DNA of 64,000 nt from Hymenobacter sp. BRD128. GTDB taxonomy: Bacteria; Bacteroidota; Bacteroidia; Cytophagales; Hymenobacteraceae. The notes beneath the pieces were generated by a model. The model searched no databases. It was not told where the DNA came from and saw only the letters and a program-made list of their open reading frames with translations. The stretch spans positions 2,232,001-2,296,000 of the forward strand of contig NZ_CP053908.1 in the NCBI RefSeq assembly GCF_013256625.1. The letters run 5' to 3'. Every line of letters begins with the position of its first letter. The stretch's first letter is position 1. The position numbers and the translations under genes are program-made. Positions 1 through 8,742 of this stretch are shown here, in pieces.

Positions 1-2
1 TA

Positions 3-1325
3 AATAACCTCGTCGTTTTCGTGAACCAAGTGGCCCCCGGCGACGTGGTGGATTTGCGCATCAGCAAGGCCCACAAGCGGTTTATGGAGGCCACGCCCAC
101 CAAGTACCACAAGTACTCCGAGCTGCGCACCGAGCCGTTTTGCCAGCACTTTGGTACCTGCGGCGGCTGCAAGTGGCAGCACATCAGCTACGACGCCCAG
201 CTCAACTACAAGCACCAGCAGGTAGAAGACACCATGCTGCGCATCGGCAAGGTTGAGATTCCCGAAGTACGCCGCATCCTGGCCTCGCCCGAGCGCAAGT
301 ACTACCGCAACAAGCTCGAATACACGTTCAGCTTCATGGGCTGGCTCACCGAAGAGCAGATTAAGGACGAAACCGCGCAGTACGACCGCCGGGTGCTGGG
401 CTTCCACACGCCGGGCCGCTTCGACAAGATTATCGACGTGGAGCACTGCCACTTGCAGCCCGAGCCGAGCAACGAAATCCGCCTCTTCATCCGCGACTAT
501 GCCCGCGAGAACATGCTGCGTTTCGGCAACATCATCAAGCAAACCGGGCTGCTGCGCAACCTCATCATCCGCACCGCCGAGAGCACCGGCGAAACGATGG
601 TGATTCTGCAATGCTACCGCCAGCACCAGGCCATCGAGCCGCTGCTCGATGCGGTGTACGCGAAGTTTCCGCAGATTACCTCGCTCAACTACGTGCTCAA
701 CGACAAGGGCAACGAGACCTTCCACGACCTCGAAGTGGTGTGCTACAAGGGCAAGCCCTACATCGAGGAGGAGATGGAAGGCCTGCGCTTCCGCATCGGC
801 TCCAAGTCGTTTTACCAAACCAACTCGGCCGGCGCCTACAACCTCTACAAGGTGGCCCGCGAGTTTGCCGAAATCAAGCCTACCGACCTCGTGTACGACC
901 TCTACACCGGCGCCGGCACCATCGCCAACTTCGTGGCGCGCCAGGCCGCTAGGGTCGTCGGCGTGGAGTACGTGGAGCAGGCCGTGCTCGACGCCCGCGT
1001 GAACTCGGAAATCAACGGCTTGACCAACACCGAGTTTTTCGCCGGCGATATGAAGGATATGCTTACCGAGGCCTTCACCAGCCACCACGGCCACCCCGAC
1101 GTCATCATCACCGACCCGCCCCGCGCCGGCATGCACGAAGATGTGGTGAAGCGCCTCGTGGAGCTGCGCGCCCCCCGCGTCGTCTACATCAGCTGCAACC
1201 CCGCCACCCAGGCGCGGGATTTAGAATTGCTCGACGAGGTATATAAAGTGACCCGTGTGCAGCCGGTGGATATGTTCCCGCACACCCACCACGTGGAGAA
1301 TGTGGTGCTGCTGGAGTTGAAGTAA
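3..1325 (+). CDS. rlmD: 23S rRNA (uracil-5-)-methyltransferase RlmD/RumA family, 5' end missing
   Basis: SAM-dependent m5U methyltransferase of 23S rRNA. The frame is open to the window edge and the first residues (VAPGDVVDLR) are the end of a TRAM domain, so the true start lies upstream. A GTG at 21 is available but would cut into TRAM. Visible family marks: the Cys cluster CQHFGTCGGCKW, which with a further Cys normally binds a 4Fe-4S centre; the QTNSAGAYNLY segment; the SAM loop DLYTGAGTIA; DPPRAGMH; and the catalytic motif SCNPATQARD near the C terminus. About 440 residues are visible, close to full family length. Which uridine is modified cannot be read from the sequence; the RlmD/RumA-like family call is firm, the exact site specificity is inference. 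Confidence 0.93.
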   Translation, partial: NNLVVFVNQVAPGDVVDLRISKAHKRFMEATPTKYHKYSELRTEPFCQHFGTCGGCKWQHISYDAQLNYKHQQVEDTMLRIGKVEIPEVRRILASPERKYYRNKLEYTFSFMGWLTEEQIKDETAQYDRRVLGFHTPGRFDKIIDVEHCHLQPEPSNEIRLFIRDYARENMLRFGNIIKQTGLLRNLIIRTAESTGETMVILQCYRQHQAIEPLLDAVYAKFPQITSLNYVLNDKGNETFHDLEVVCYKGKPYIEEEMEGLRFRIGSKSFYQTNSAGAYNLYKVAREFAEIKPTDLVYDLYTGAGTIANFVARQAARVVGVEYVEQAVLDARVNSEINGLTNTEFFAGDMKDMLTEAFTSHHGHPDVIITDPPRAGMHEDVVKRLVELRAPRVVYISCNPATQARDLELLDEVYKVTRVQPVDMFPHTHHVENVVLLELK

Positions 1326-1341
1326 GCTTTTTACTTGGAAA

Positions 1342-1704
1342 ATGGGACTCGATATTAGCCTAGTCAGGATTACTGCTCATGAAGTAGACGATAACAATTT
1401 CCTTCTTGCAGAAGAATCGCCTGAGCTATTTTCTCTTTTTCAGAGCTACATCCGCAAAAAACATTTCGTTTTTTCTGATGAGGAGTTTGATGCGGAAGTA
1501 TACTTCTACGCTGAGCTTGCATATCAACGAAAGGGAGTGATACCTACTTTCTACACGGACTTCACTAATGATGTATGCTTGACTAAGCAAAGCCAAGTTG
1601 CACACATGTTGACTTATATCGATGCGAAACACAAAACTGATTTTGACACCTGTTTTGTGAAACAATTCAAAGAAGGTCAAACAGTTATCATTATTGGGTG
1701 GTAA
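1342..1704 (+). CDS. hypothetical protein, low-GC orphan
   Basis: A 120-residue cytoplasmic-looking protein starting ATG 16 bases after the methyltransferase stop. It begins MGLDISLVRI and is rich in acidic and aromatic residues, with no signal peptide, membrane segment or motif that I recognise. The stretch is clearly AT-richer than both neighbours and lacks the GCTAGC words common elsewhere, which suggests recent acquisition. Its stop overlaps a GTG of the next frame, so the two could be co-transcribed. Function unknown. The intact frame in atypical composition supports a real gene but not strongly. Confidence 0.6.
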   Translation: MGLDISLVRITAHEVDDNNFLLAEESPELFSLFQSYIRKKHFVFSDEEFDAEVYFYAELAYQRKGVIPTFYTDFTNDVCLTKQSQVAHMLTYIDAKHKTDFDTCFVKQFKEGQTVIIIGW

Positions 1705-1718
1705 ACTTCTCTACACAA

Positions 1719-2093
1719 ATGGACTACTTCAACGACCCCGAGCTAAACGGCAAGTACCTAGGTACGATTACCAAGGATTTTGCCACCGCCTCCGACACCA
1801 TTAAGGAAGCCTCCTACCAAATCCGCAAGCGCGAGATTTCGCAGTATCCGGTATTCGTGTTTGCCCGGCAGGCGGTGCAGCTCGGCAGCCTGCTCATCAA
1901 CGCCGACGAGCAGGACTTGCAGTGGCACGTCTTCGCTAGCTACCTTGAAATACTAGCCCAGCAAGGCATCGTGGACCCCGAGAAAATCGAAGATTTCATC
2001 GGCACCTGGAAAAACCCGGATGAGTTTTGCTGCCTCTTCGTGGTCGATGAGGAGTTCACGAATTTCGTGTATATCCCCTACCCCGAGGACTAA
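1719..2093 (+). CDS. conserved hypothetical protein of Bacteroidota
   Basis: A 124-residue protein starting MDYFNDPELNGKYLG. I chose the ATG at 1719 over the GTG at 1698 because the latter overlaps the preceding stop and adds only seven unconvincing residues. The protein is acidic, without signal peptide or membrane segments. The pattern LNGKYLGTITKDF...IRKREISQYPVF resembles a small uncharacterised protein I associate with Bacteroidota genomes (recall, not searched). Base composition returns to the high-GC norm. It is followed at once by a long palindrome at 2106-2203 that may end its transcript. Function unknown. Confidence 0.75.
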   Translation: MDYFNDPELNGKYLGTITKDFATASDTIKEASYQIRKREISQYPVFVFARQAVQLGSLLINADEQDLQWHVFASYLEILAQQGIVDPEKIEDFIGTWKNPDEFCCLFVVDEEFTNFVYIPYPED

Positions 2094-2105
2094 CCGCCGC
2101 GGACA

Positions 2106-2203
2106 AAAAAGAACGTCAGGCTGAGTGTATCGAAGCATCTCTACCGAACGACCCTAGCGGCGCGGTAGAGATGCTTCGATACACTCAGCCTGACGTTCTT
2201 TTT
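2106..2203. repeat. REP-like palindrome, family A (perfect 41-bp arms)
   Basis: Arms 2106-2146 and 2163-2203 are exact reverse complements around a 16-base loop containing CCCTAGCGG. The arms carry GAACGTCAGG, then TCGAAGCATC. It lies between convergent genes and ends in T-rich sequence on both strands, so it can serve as a bidirectional terminator. Its similarity to the element at 56239-56337 marks it as a dispersed repeat. Confidence 0.9.
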
Positions 2204-2216
2204 ATAGCTACTATCC

Positions 2217-3245
2217 CTAGAAGTGATTGAAGCCCTGCGCCCGCAATGGCACGGCCTGGCCACCTTTCGTTATCAAATTCACCGCATCATTGTGCTCGGT
2301 GAGGTGGCCGATGACGGTGATGTCGGGGTGGTTTTTAATCTTGGCGTGGTCGGCGACCGGGATGGTGAAAAGCAGCTCGTAGTCCTCGCCGCCGTTGAGG
2401 GCCGCCGTGATGGGGTCGAGGTTAAACTCGGCCGCGGCTTCGAGCGTGGGGTTGGCCAGGGGCAGGTATTCGCTGAAGACGCGGGCGCCGGTGCCGCTGG
2501 CGGCGCACAGGTGCAGCACCTCGGAGGCTAGCCCGTCGGAGATGTCAATCATGGCGGTGGGGTGCACGCCCAGCTCGCGCAGCTCGTGCACCACGTCGAG
2601 GCGCGCCTCGGGCTTGAGCTGGCGCTGCACCACGTAGTTGTAGTTTTCGAGCTCGGGCTGGGTGTCGGGGTCGGCCAGGAAGGCTTGCTTTTCGCGCTCC
2701 AGCACTTGCAGGCCCAGGTAGGCGCCGCCGAGGTCGCCGCTCACGCACAGAATATCGGTGGGCTTACCGCCCGAGCGGCGCACGGCCTGGCCGGCCTCGG
2801 CCAGCCCCAGTGCCGTGACGCTGATAACCAGGCCGCCCCGGCTACCAGTAGTGTCGCCGCCCACTAGGTCTACGCCGTAGGCTTCGCAGGCTAGCCGCAT
2901 GCCAGCGTATAATTCTTCGACGGCCTCCACGGTGAAGCGACTGGGTAGGCTCAGGCCCACTACTACCTGGGTGGGCGTAGCAAACATGGCAGCCACGTCC
3001 GACACGTTCACGGCCACGGCCTTGTAGCCGAGGTGGCGCAGGGGCGAAAACGACAAGTCGAAGTGCACGCCCTCGACCAGCATATCGGTCGAAACCACGA
3101 CTTCCTGCCCGGCCGGCGGGGCCAGAATGGCCGCGTCGTCGCCGATGCCCAGCACGGTGCTGGGCTGGGTAAGGGTAATATCGCGCTGCAAGCGGCGGAT
3201 GAGGCCAAACTCACCGAGCTGGGAAAGGGGCGTTAAATCAGACAT
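2217..3245 (-). CDS. thiL: thiamine-monophosphate kinase ThiL
   Basis: Phosphorylates thiamine monophosphate to thiamine pyrophosphate with ATP, the last step of the pathway; cytosolic. 342 residues, the usual length. Start chosen at 3245 (MSDLTPLSQLGEFGLI), where ThiL homology begins; the frame is open 25 codons further but that part looks non-coding. Motifs: GIGDDAAIL near residue 40 (Mg/ATP binding), DMLVEGVHFD, GGDTTGS and the late ISDGLASE and GGEDYELLFT segments, all of the AIR-synthase-like ThiL fold. It stands alone, facing the small gene at 1719-2093 across a palindrome. No TPP riboswitch is visible in the short upstream gap. Confidence 0.95.
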   Translation of the reverse strand: MSDLTPLSQLGEFGLIRRLQRDITLTQPSTVLGIGDDAAILAPPAGQEVVVSTDMLVEGVHFDLSFSPLRHLGYKAVAVNVSDVAAMFATPTQVVVGLSLPSRFTVEAVEELYAGMRLACEAYGVDLVGGDTTGSRGGLVISVTALGLAEAGQAVRRSGGKPTDILCVSGDLGGAYLGLQVLEREKQAFLADPDTQPELENYNYVVQRQLKPEARLDVVHELRELGVHPTAMIDISDGLASEVLHLCAASGTGARVFSEYLPLANPTLEAAAEFNLDPITAALNGGEDYELLFTIPVADHAKIKNHPDITVIGHLTEHNDAVNLITKGGQAVPLRAQGFNHF

Positions 3246-3416
3246 GAATGAGAAAACTGTGGCGCGAACGTGGCAGCTCGCGGGGCCGCGCCAATGACTT
3301 GGCCGAAAAAAGCGAATCACAAAGTTCGCGCTGCAACGGCTTAACGCCGTCGCTGGTGTTTAAATTTGACCGCTCCGGCGGCATATTATTACCGCCGGGT
3401 TATGCGTTTGGTTTTC

Positions 3417-4022
3417 ATGAAATCACTTCTCTTCGCTAGCCTCCTCGTACTCGCGGTGCTGCCCATGTGCAAGCCCGACGCCAGCAAAAGCACCGCCACC
3501 GCTACGGCCGAAAGCCCCGCCTCGCCGGCCGCCGTGCGCGCTCAGTTTGACATCCTGCGCGACTCGGCCGACGTGAACTGGACGCGCATGATGGCTAGCG
3601 ATGATAAGAAACTCGCCGACCTGCGCGAGCTGCTGCAAGACCTCAGCAAATACCCCGGTGCCAACCAGGCCCAGCTGGCTAGCCTGCGCGCCGCCCGCGC
3701 CCGCCTGCCCAAGCAGCGCTACGACCGGCGCACGATGGCTTCGTCGGCCCTCATCGACCGCTACGACGCGGCCCAGGACTCGGTATTGAAGACCGTGCTG
3801 CCCATCGCGGCCCCCGATGGCAACGCGCCCTCCGAGCGCGTGCGCGACTACGTAGAGCATATTCAGCAGGCCGATGCCGAGGTGCTGGGCTACCGCGCCC
3901 ACTACGACCGCGCCGCCAAGGCCTACAACGCCTACCTGCAAGTGCACGGCGCCGAGCTGCAAAAGCTGGGCGGCAAGTACGCCAGCGTGCAGCCGCTCCC
4001 GCTCTTCGAGCTGAGCCAATAA
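3417..4022 (+). CDS. exported helical protein, possibly LemA-like
   Basis: A 201-residue protein with an N-terminal signal sequence (MKSLLFASLLVLAVLPMC); the Cys at the end could be lipidated, but LPMC is a poor lipobox. An ATG at 3402 is an alternative start. The mature part is alpha-helical and charged, with Ala- and Asp-rich stretches. The end (YNAYLQVHG then LPLFEL) resembles the C terminus of LemA-family proteins, where a helical region ends in an xPFFE motif; this is a weak similarity by eye. Proteins of this kind in Hymenobacter are often just called hypothetical or inclusion protein (recall). Function unknown, cell envelope likely. Confidence 0.75.
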   Translation: MKSLLFASLLVLAVLPMCKPDASKSTATATAESPASPAAVRAQFDILRDSADVNWTRMMASDDKKLADLRELLQDLSKYPGANQAQLASLRAARARLPKQRYDRRTMASSALIDRYDAAQDSVLKTVLPIAAPDGNAPSERVRDYVEHIQQADAEVLGYRAHYDRAAKAYNAYLQVHGAELQKLGGKYASVQPLPLFELSQ

Positions 4023-4139
4023 GCTGAGCGCGTTGGGAGTCAAGAAAAGGTGCGTAACTTTTGGGCCCGTTGCAACCCGGCCTGCCCGGCCGCCGCATAC
4101 TAGCCCTTCGCGCATTTTTTACCTTAAACCCTCCCCCTC

Positions 4140-4307
4140 ATGCCCCAGTTTTTTACTTACCTGCGCCTGCCACTGCTAGCCTTGCTCACCAGCTTCGCGC
4201 TCACCTCGTGCTTCGACCACGACAAGAAGTGTGACCCCAAGCCCAAACCTACCATCTGCCTGAGTCCTAAAACCACCACGCCAGCGCCCACGGGCGGCAA
4301 TAATTAG
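4140..4307 (+). CDS. small lipoprotein, 55 residues
   Basis: ATG at 4140 to TAG at 4307. It encodes MPQFFTYLRL followed by a hydrophobic stretch ending in the lipobox LTSC (Cys24), then a short hydrophilic tail with two more Cys (KKCD, TICL) and a Pro/Thr-rich end. That is a clean lipoprotein signal with a very short mature part. It lies 118 bases downstream of the exported helical protein and just before a hairpin terminator at 4330-4362. Function unknown; similar tiny lipoproteins are common in Bacteroidota. Confidence 0.65.
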   Translation: MPQFFTYLRLPLLALLTSFALTSCFDHDKKCDPKPKPTICLSPKTTTPAPTGGNN

Positions 4308-4329
4308 ACGCTAGGTAGCTGCATAACAC

Positions 4330-4362
4330 AAAAAAGGGAACGCCACGGCGCTCCCTTTTTTT
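4330..4362. terminator. bidirectional hairpin terminator
   Basis: AAAAAGGGAACGCC pairs with GGCGCTCCCTTTTT (one wobble) between a plus-strand gene ending at 4307 and a minus-strand gene ending at 4371. Both sides are flanked by A/T runs, so it can work in both directions. Confidence 0.8.
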
Positions 4363-4370
4363 GTGGCCGG

Positions 4371-5474
4371 CTAGCCCATCGGCTTATCTTCGACGGGGCC
4401 GGGGTTGAGCTCGCGCACGTCGGGGTGCTGGTAGTTGACGAGGATAACCGAGAACGGGTGCGGCTCACCCTCGCGCTTTTCGAGGCGCACCGCCCCGGCA
4501 TCGCGCAGCTGGTTGAGCAGCTGGCGGCGCTCCCAATCGGGCAGCTCGGGCAGCACGTCGGTGAGGCGGCGCAGAAAAGGGCTGGCCCATATTTCAGGCG
4601 TAGCCTGCTGGCTACCAAATTTTTGCACTTGCTGCAAAAGAAATTCTAGTACGCGGCGCTCGTCCGTGCGCGTGATGCGCCGAATGGGCGCAAACGTGGC
4701 CGGCGGCTCCTGCAACAGCTGCTCGAGCATGCCGGGCCGGGCTGGGGCACTGGCGCGATAAGGGACCGGCGCAGCGGGGCTAGCCCCACCTTCAGCCTGG
4801 GCGGCGGGTAGGCTAGCCACCTCCTGGGTCGCCTGCCGGGCGGCGGGCGGCTGCACACCCGCTAGCCCTTGCTCGCGCAGGCGGCGCACCTCCTCCCCCT
4901 GGCGCAGGCGGGCCGCGCGGTGGTCTTCGAGCGCCTGCAAGCGCTCGGCGGGCAGCAGGGCGCGGGCATCAATAAAATGCTCTTGCCCCAGCATCTGCAG
5001 CAGGTCGCCCGATACGCTTTCGCGGAAGCCCACCACCTTTACCTGCCGGGCCTGCCGCCGCAGGTGCTGCAACACCGGAATGTAGTCGCGGTCGCCGGCC
5101 ACCAGCACGAAAGTGCCGATGGCGGGCCGGGTGTATAGCACCTCCAGCGCATCGATGCAGAGCTGCATATCGGCCGCGTTTTTATGGTCGGTGCCCAGCA
5201 CGTTGCGCGTGCTCACGCCCATGAGGTAGAGCGGACCCTGCGGGCCGGTCGGAATCTTGTCGAAGTCGGCGTAGGCATTGAGCACCAGCGAGTCGAGGCC
5301 CAGCTCGCGCTTCAGCGCATCGCGCAGCGCGCGCACTAGGTCGAGGGCATAGTCGTGCGGGTCGTGCGGGTCGAGGTAGTGGTTTTTGAGAAAGTAATAC
5401 ACATTCTCAAAATCAATAAAAACAGCCGCGTAGGGCGAAGCTGGTGCCGCCGGGAAAGTAGTGAAGGCAGACAT
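4371..5474 (-). CDS. NYN-domain (PIN-like) putative ribonuclease, LabA/DUF88 type
   Basis: A 367-residue protein. The N-terminal NYN domain (about residues 13-180) shows the expected acidic residues: FIDFENVYYF, NAADMQLCID and VAGDRDYIPVL, which together make the metal site of this PIN-like RNase fold. A Pro/Ala-rich linker (about 210-280) follows, then a C-terminal region (about 285-355) with the look of a winged helix (RRVLEFLLQQVQ...WERRQLLNQL), compatible with an OST-HTH/LOTUS-like RNA-binding module; the latter is inference. Start at 5474 (MSAFTTF) chosen because the fold begins shortly after. Transcribed alone, sharing a terminator with the small lipoprotein. Likely a cytoplasmic RNase; substrate unknown. 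Confidence 0.88.
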   Translation of the reverse strand: MSAFTTFPAAPASPYAAVFIDFENVYYFLKNHYLDPHDPHDYALDLVRALRDALKRELGLDSLVLNAYADFDKIPTGPQGPLYLMGVSTRNVLGTDHKNAADMQLCIDALEVLYTRPAIGTFVLVAGDRDYIPVLQHLRRQARQVKVVGFRESVSGDLLQMLGQEHFIDARALLPAERLQALEDHRAARLRQGEEVRRLREQGLAGVQPPAARQATQEVASLPAAQAEGGASPAAPVPYRASAPARPGMLEQLLQEPPATFAPIRRITRTDERRVLEFLLQQVQKFGSQQATPEIWASPFLRRLTDVLPELPDWERRQLLNQLRDAGAVRLEKREGEPHPFSVILVNYQHPDVRELNPGPVEDKPMG

Positions 5475-5674
5475 TATTGGTAGATAAGAAGGCCGCCGTA
5501 TCAGTAGATAACCTAATGACCGACAGAGAGTAGGGTGTACATCGCCAAAGGTCGGCCGCAATCAGCTAGCACTGGTAAAAAATTCGGGCAAATTGCCGCG
5601 CGGCCGCTGGCCCGCCCAGGTTTGGCTGGCAGTAGCGCGCCCGCCTACTGACCTTTGCAGCCTGACTTACGTGT

Positions 5675-8674
5675 ATGCTTGCCTCGTTTCTACGCCGTGC
5701 CGGCTGGCTGCTGCCCGCCGTGCTTTTCTTTACCAGCCCCGCCCACGCCCAGCGCGAGGGCGACCGGCCGCCCACCCATGACCCATTTGGCCGTAGCCCG
5801 CAGCTAGCCCCCGAGGTGCCGGGCGGGCGGTACAAGTCGCATTCGTTTGATACTGAACATCAAACCTTGGTCGTCCAAGCAACCGATGGTAGTATTCGGC
5901 AAGTGAGAGAGTGGGGTATTGGAGTTATTAAAGTTGACTACTTCGCTCCTGGCCGTGCTCCAGTAGCCGACTCATCAATTAGTGTACTCGCTATTAACGG
6001 CTTACCTGGCGCCGACGGGGTAGCTGTTCGTGCACCCGATGGCAAGCATCTGATGCTTCTGGCTAATCCTTCTTCCGCAACAGCTACCAGCGTAAAACTG
6101 CGCACTAATCGCGGCACGGTTATTATCGATAAAAAAACCCTCCGTGTTAGTTGGCAGCTTCGGGAAACGCTATTCTCCGAAGCCAGCCCCGCCTTTCGCC
6201 GCCAGCCCCTTACCTCCCCTACCACCGCCGACACGCCCCCTAGCCGCGCCGATGAGTTGGCCGGCACGGGCGTGCGCTTCCGGCTAGCCCCCGGCGAGCG
6301 GCTCTACGGCACCGGCGCCCGCGCCCTGCCCCTCGACCGGCGCGGCTACCGGCTGGAGCTGTATAACCAGGCGCACTACGGCTACCAGAACGGCGAGCAA
6401 AACCTGAACGTGACGCTGCCCGTGGTGCTCAGCAACCGGGGCTACCTGCTGCTGTTTGACCACTACGCGGCCGGGTACTTAGACCTGGGCAAGAAAAACT
6501 CGGATGTGCTTGAATACGGCGCGCAGGGCCTCAATAGCCTGAGCTACTTTGTAATAACGGGCGACAGCCAGGCCGAAATCCTAAACCACTACACGGCCCT
6601 GACAGGCCGGCAGCCGCTGCCACCTCGCTGGGCGCTAGGTCTCATTCAGAGCCGCTTTGGCTACCGCAGCCAGGCCGAGATGCTGCGCGTGGCTAGCCAG
6701 ATGCGCCGCTCGGGCTTCCCGCTCGATGCGCTGGTGCTCGACCTGTTCTGGTTTGGTGGCACCACCCGGCAGGGCGATTTTCAGTGGGATGCCGCCAACT
6801 TCCCCGACCCGGCCGGCATGATGCGCGACCTCAAGGCGCAGGGCGTGAACACGATACTGATTTCGGAGCCCTACGTCATGCGCACCTCCTTGAACGACAG
6901 CCTCGTGCGCACCCAGGGGTTGGTGGGCACCACGGCCGCCGGGCGGCCGTTCACGGTGGGCTCGTTCTGGGCGGGGCCGGCGAGTATTCTCGATGTATTC
7001 AAGCCCGCGGCGCGCACCTGGCTGTGGGCCCAATACAAGCGCCTGCACGAGCAGGGTGCCGCTGGCTGGTGGAGCGACCTTGGCGAGCCCGAAAACCACC
7101 CGCTGGCCATGCACCACCGGCTAGGCCCCACCGCGCAGGTGCACAATGCCTACGGCATGACCTGGGCGCAGATTTTCCAGGATAACTACGCCAAAGAGTA
7201 CCCCAATGAGCGCCTCTTCAACCTGGCCCGCTCGGGCTGGGCGGGCATGCAGCGCAACGCGGTGTTTCCGTGGAGCGGCGACATCAACCGCTCGTGGAGC
7301 GGCTTGCAGGCGCAGGTGCCCATCATGCTGGGCATGGGCCAGGCGGGCGTGGGCTACATGCACTCCGACGCGGGCGGCTTCGGGGCCAATGCCATCCAGG
7401 ACCCCGAGCTGTACACGCGCTGGCTCCAGCTGGCGGCGCTCTGCCCCATCATGCGCCCGCACTCCGACCAGGTGGTGGCGCCCGAGCCTTACACCTACCC
7501 CGAGCCCTACCAAAGCATCGTGCGCAAGTATGCTCACCTGCGCTACGAGCTGCTGCCCTACCTCTACACCCTAGCGGCCGAGAACACGCTGACCGGCGCA
7601 CCGCTGGCCAGGGCGATGGACTTTACCGATGCCAACCCCGCAACTAAACCACCTCTGCCAGCAGAAGCCACAGACCAGCACGTACCAACCATTCCGGTTA
7701 CGCTAGGCAGCGCAACGCCTCTTGCAGCAAATAATTTCTCCTTGTCTGCGGTTGTGCTTAATTCTCAGTACCTATTAGGTTCCAGCTTGTTGGTGGCACC
7801 TATCAATCAGCCTAGCCAGCGGCGGCGCAACGTGGCGCTGCCCGCCACAGTTGGCGGCTGGGTCGATTTTGAAACAGGCCAGACACTGCCCGGCGGCCAA
7901 ACCGTGGGGATGAGCGCGCCGCTAGGCCATATTCCGCTGCTGGTTCGCGCCGGGGCCATTATACCAATGACGGCTTACCACCCTAGTACGGCCGCCTACC
8001 GGCCCGACACGCTGGCGGTACGCTATTTTCCTGACTTCAAGGTTCCAGAGTCAACTTTTACGATGTATGAAGATGATGGGCGCTCAGCTCAAGCCTTAAA
8101 GCAGCTGAAGTTCAGTTTAGTAGAGCTAACTGGAACGACTACTACCAATTTTGTTTCCTTCACGGCGGTTGTCTCAGGTCACTATCCCGGAGCGCCGACC
8201 CAACGACTAATTCAGCTGCGGCTAGCGCGAGTGGCCGCTGCACCTACCGCCGTGCGGCTGGAAGGCGAACCGCTAGCCGCCACTGAATGGTACTATGATG
8301 TAGTTCACCATGAGTTACGGATACAGTTTCCACTAGTGCACCGAGCCAGTATATCCATTCCTGGCCTGCACCTGCTCACCCAACCCGCCGCCCACACCGA
8401 CCCCGAAACGCTGACGCTTACCGTTCCCGATAGTCGCACATTCAGCGATGCGGTCGGCTTGCACTACGAGCGCTATGCGCCGGCCAGCGTGCCCGCGTCG
8501 CTACGCATTCGCAATGAGCGCGGGCTAGTCGTGCGCGAATTGCCCACCGTGGGCGAAGTCGGCCCGCAATTGGCCACCTGGGATGGGCTGGATGCGCAGG
8601 GCCGCCCCGCCGCGCCCGGCCTCTACGATGTTGAGCTGGCCGGCCAGCACCAGCGGTTGGTACGCTTGCCCTAG
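5675..8674 (+). CDS. secreted glycoside hydrolase family 31 protein
   Basis: A 999-residue alpha-glycosidase with a cleavable signal peptide (hydrophobic run to SPAHAQ, about residue 26). The GH31 (beta/alpha)8 core spans roughly 310-640. The nucleophile is Asp468 in WWSDLGEPE and the acid/base candidate is Asp536 in WSGDINRSW; HSDAGGFG follows. The N-terminal beta-sandwich, the proximal beta domain (LVAPINQP...) and a distal domain with YEDDG are all present. The last 60 residues (RIRNERGLVVREL...GLYDVEL) look like a FlgD/T9SS-type Ig domain, suggesting type IX export or surface attachment, although the usual end is short. Substrate (alpha-glucosides or xylosides) cannot be told. Several stretches (near 5850-6170, 7640-7780, 8020-8180) are markedly AT-richer than the core. 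A terminator follows. Confidence 0.93.
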   Translation: MLASFLRRAGWLLPAVLFFTSPAHAQREGDRPPTHDPFGRSPQLAPEVPGGRYKSHSFDTEHQTLVVQATDGSIRQVREWGIGVIKVDYFAPGRAPVADSSISVLAINGLPGADGVAVRAPDGKHLMLLANPSSATATSVKLRTNRGTVIIDKKTLRVSWQLRETLFSEASPAFRRQPLTSPTTADTPPSRADELAGTGVRFRLAPGERLYGTGARALPLDRRGYRLELYNQAHYGYQNGEQNLNVTLPVVLSNRGYLLLFDHYAAGYLDLGKKNSDVLEYGAQGLNSLSYFVITGDSQAEILNHYTALTGRQPLPPRWALGLIQSRFGYRSQAEMLRVASQMRRSGFPLDALVLDLFWFGGTTRQGDFQWDAANFPDPAGMMRDLKAQGVNTILISEPYVMRTSLNDSLVRTQGLVGTTAAGRPFTVGSFWAGPASILDVFKPAARTWLWAQYKRLHEQGAAGWWSDLGEPENHPLAMHHRLGPTAQVHNAYGMTWAQIFQDNYAKEYPNERLFNLARSGWAGMQRNAVFPWSGDINRSWSGLQAQVPIMLGMGQAGVGYMHSDAGGFGANAIQDPELYTRWLQLAALCPIMRPHSDQVVAPEPYTYPEPYQSIVRKYAHLRYELLPYLYTLAAENTLTGAPLARAMDFTDANPATKPPLPAEATDQHVPTIPVTLGSATPLAANNFSLSAVVLNSQYLLGSSLLVAPINQPSQRRRNVALPATVGGWVDFETGQTLPGGQTVGMSAPLGHIPLLVRAGAIIPMTAYHPSTAAYRPDTLAVRYFPDFKVPESTFTMYEDDGRSAQALKQLKFSLVELTGTTTTNFVSFTAVVSGHYPGAPTQRLIQLRLARVAAAPTAVRLEGEPLAATEWYYDVVHHELRIQFPLVHRASISIPGLHLLTQPAAHTDPETLTLTVPDSRTFSDAVGLHYERYAPASVPASLRIRNERGLVVRELPTVGEVGPQLATWDGLDAQGRPAAPGLYDVELAGQHQRLVRLP

Positions 8675-8690
8675 ACTATCTTTTACCAAC

Positions 8691-8727
8691 AAAAAAAGCC
8701 TCTCCCAAACAGGGAGAGGCTTTTTTG
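8691..8727. terminator. bidirectional hairpin terminator
   Basis: AAAAAAAGCCTCTCCC pairs with GGGAGAGGCTTTTTT around a short loop, between the convergent GH31 gene and the YkuD_2 gene. A nearly identical hairpin is found at 49027-49061. Confidence 0.9.
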
Positions 8728-8742
8728 TTGCTTGAACAACTC

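Noticed and set aside
3423..4115. Minus-strand open frame (230 codons) opposite the exported helical protein
   Set aside because: The plus-strand gene has a signal peptide; the antisense frame is a Gly/Val/Ala-rich shadow.
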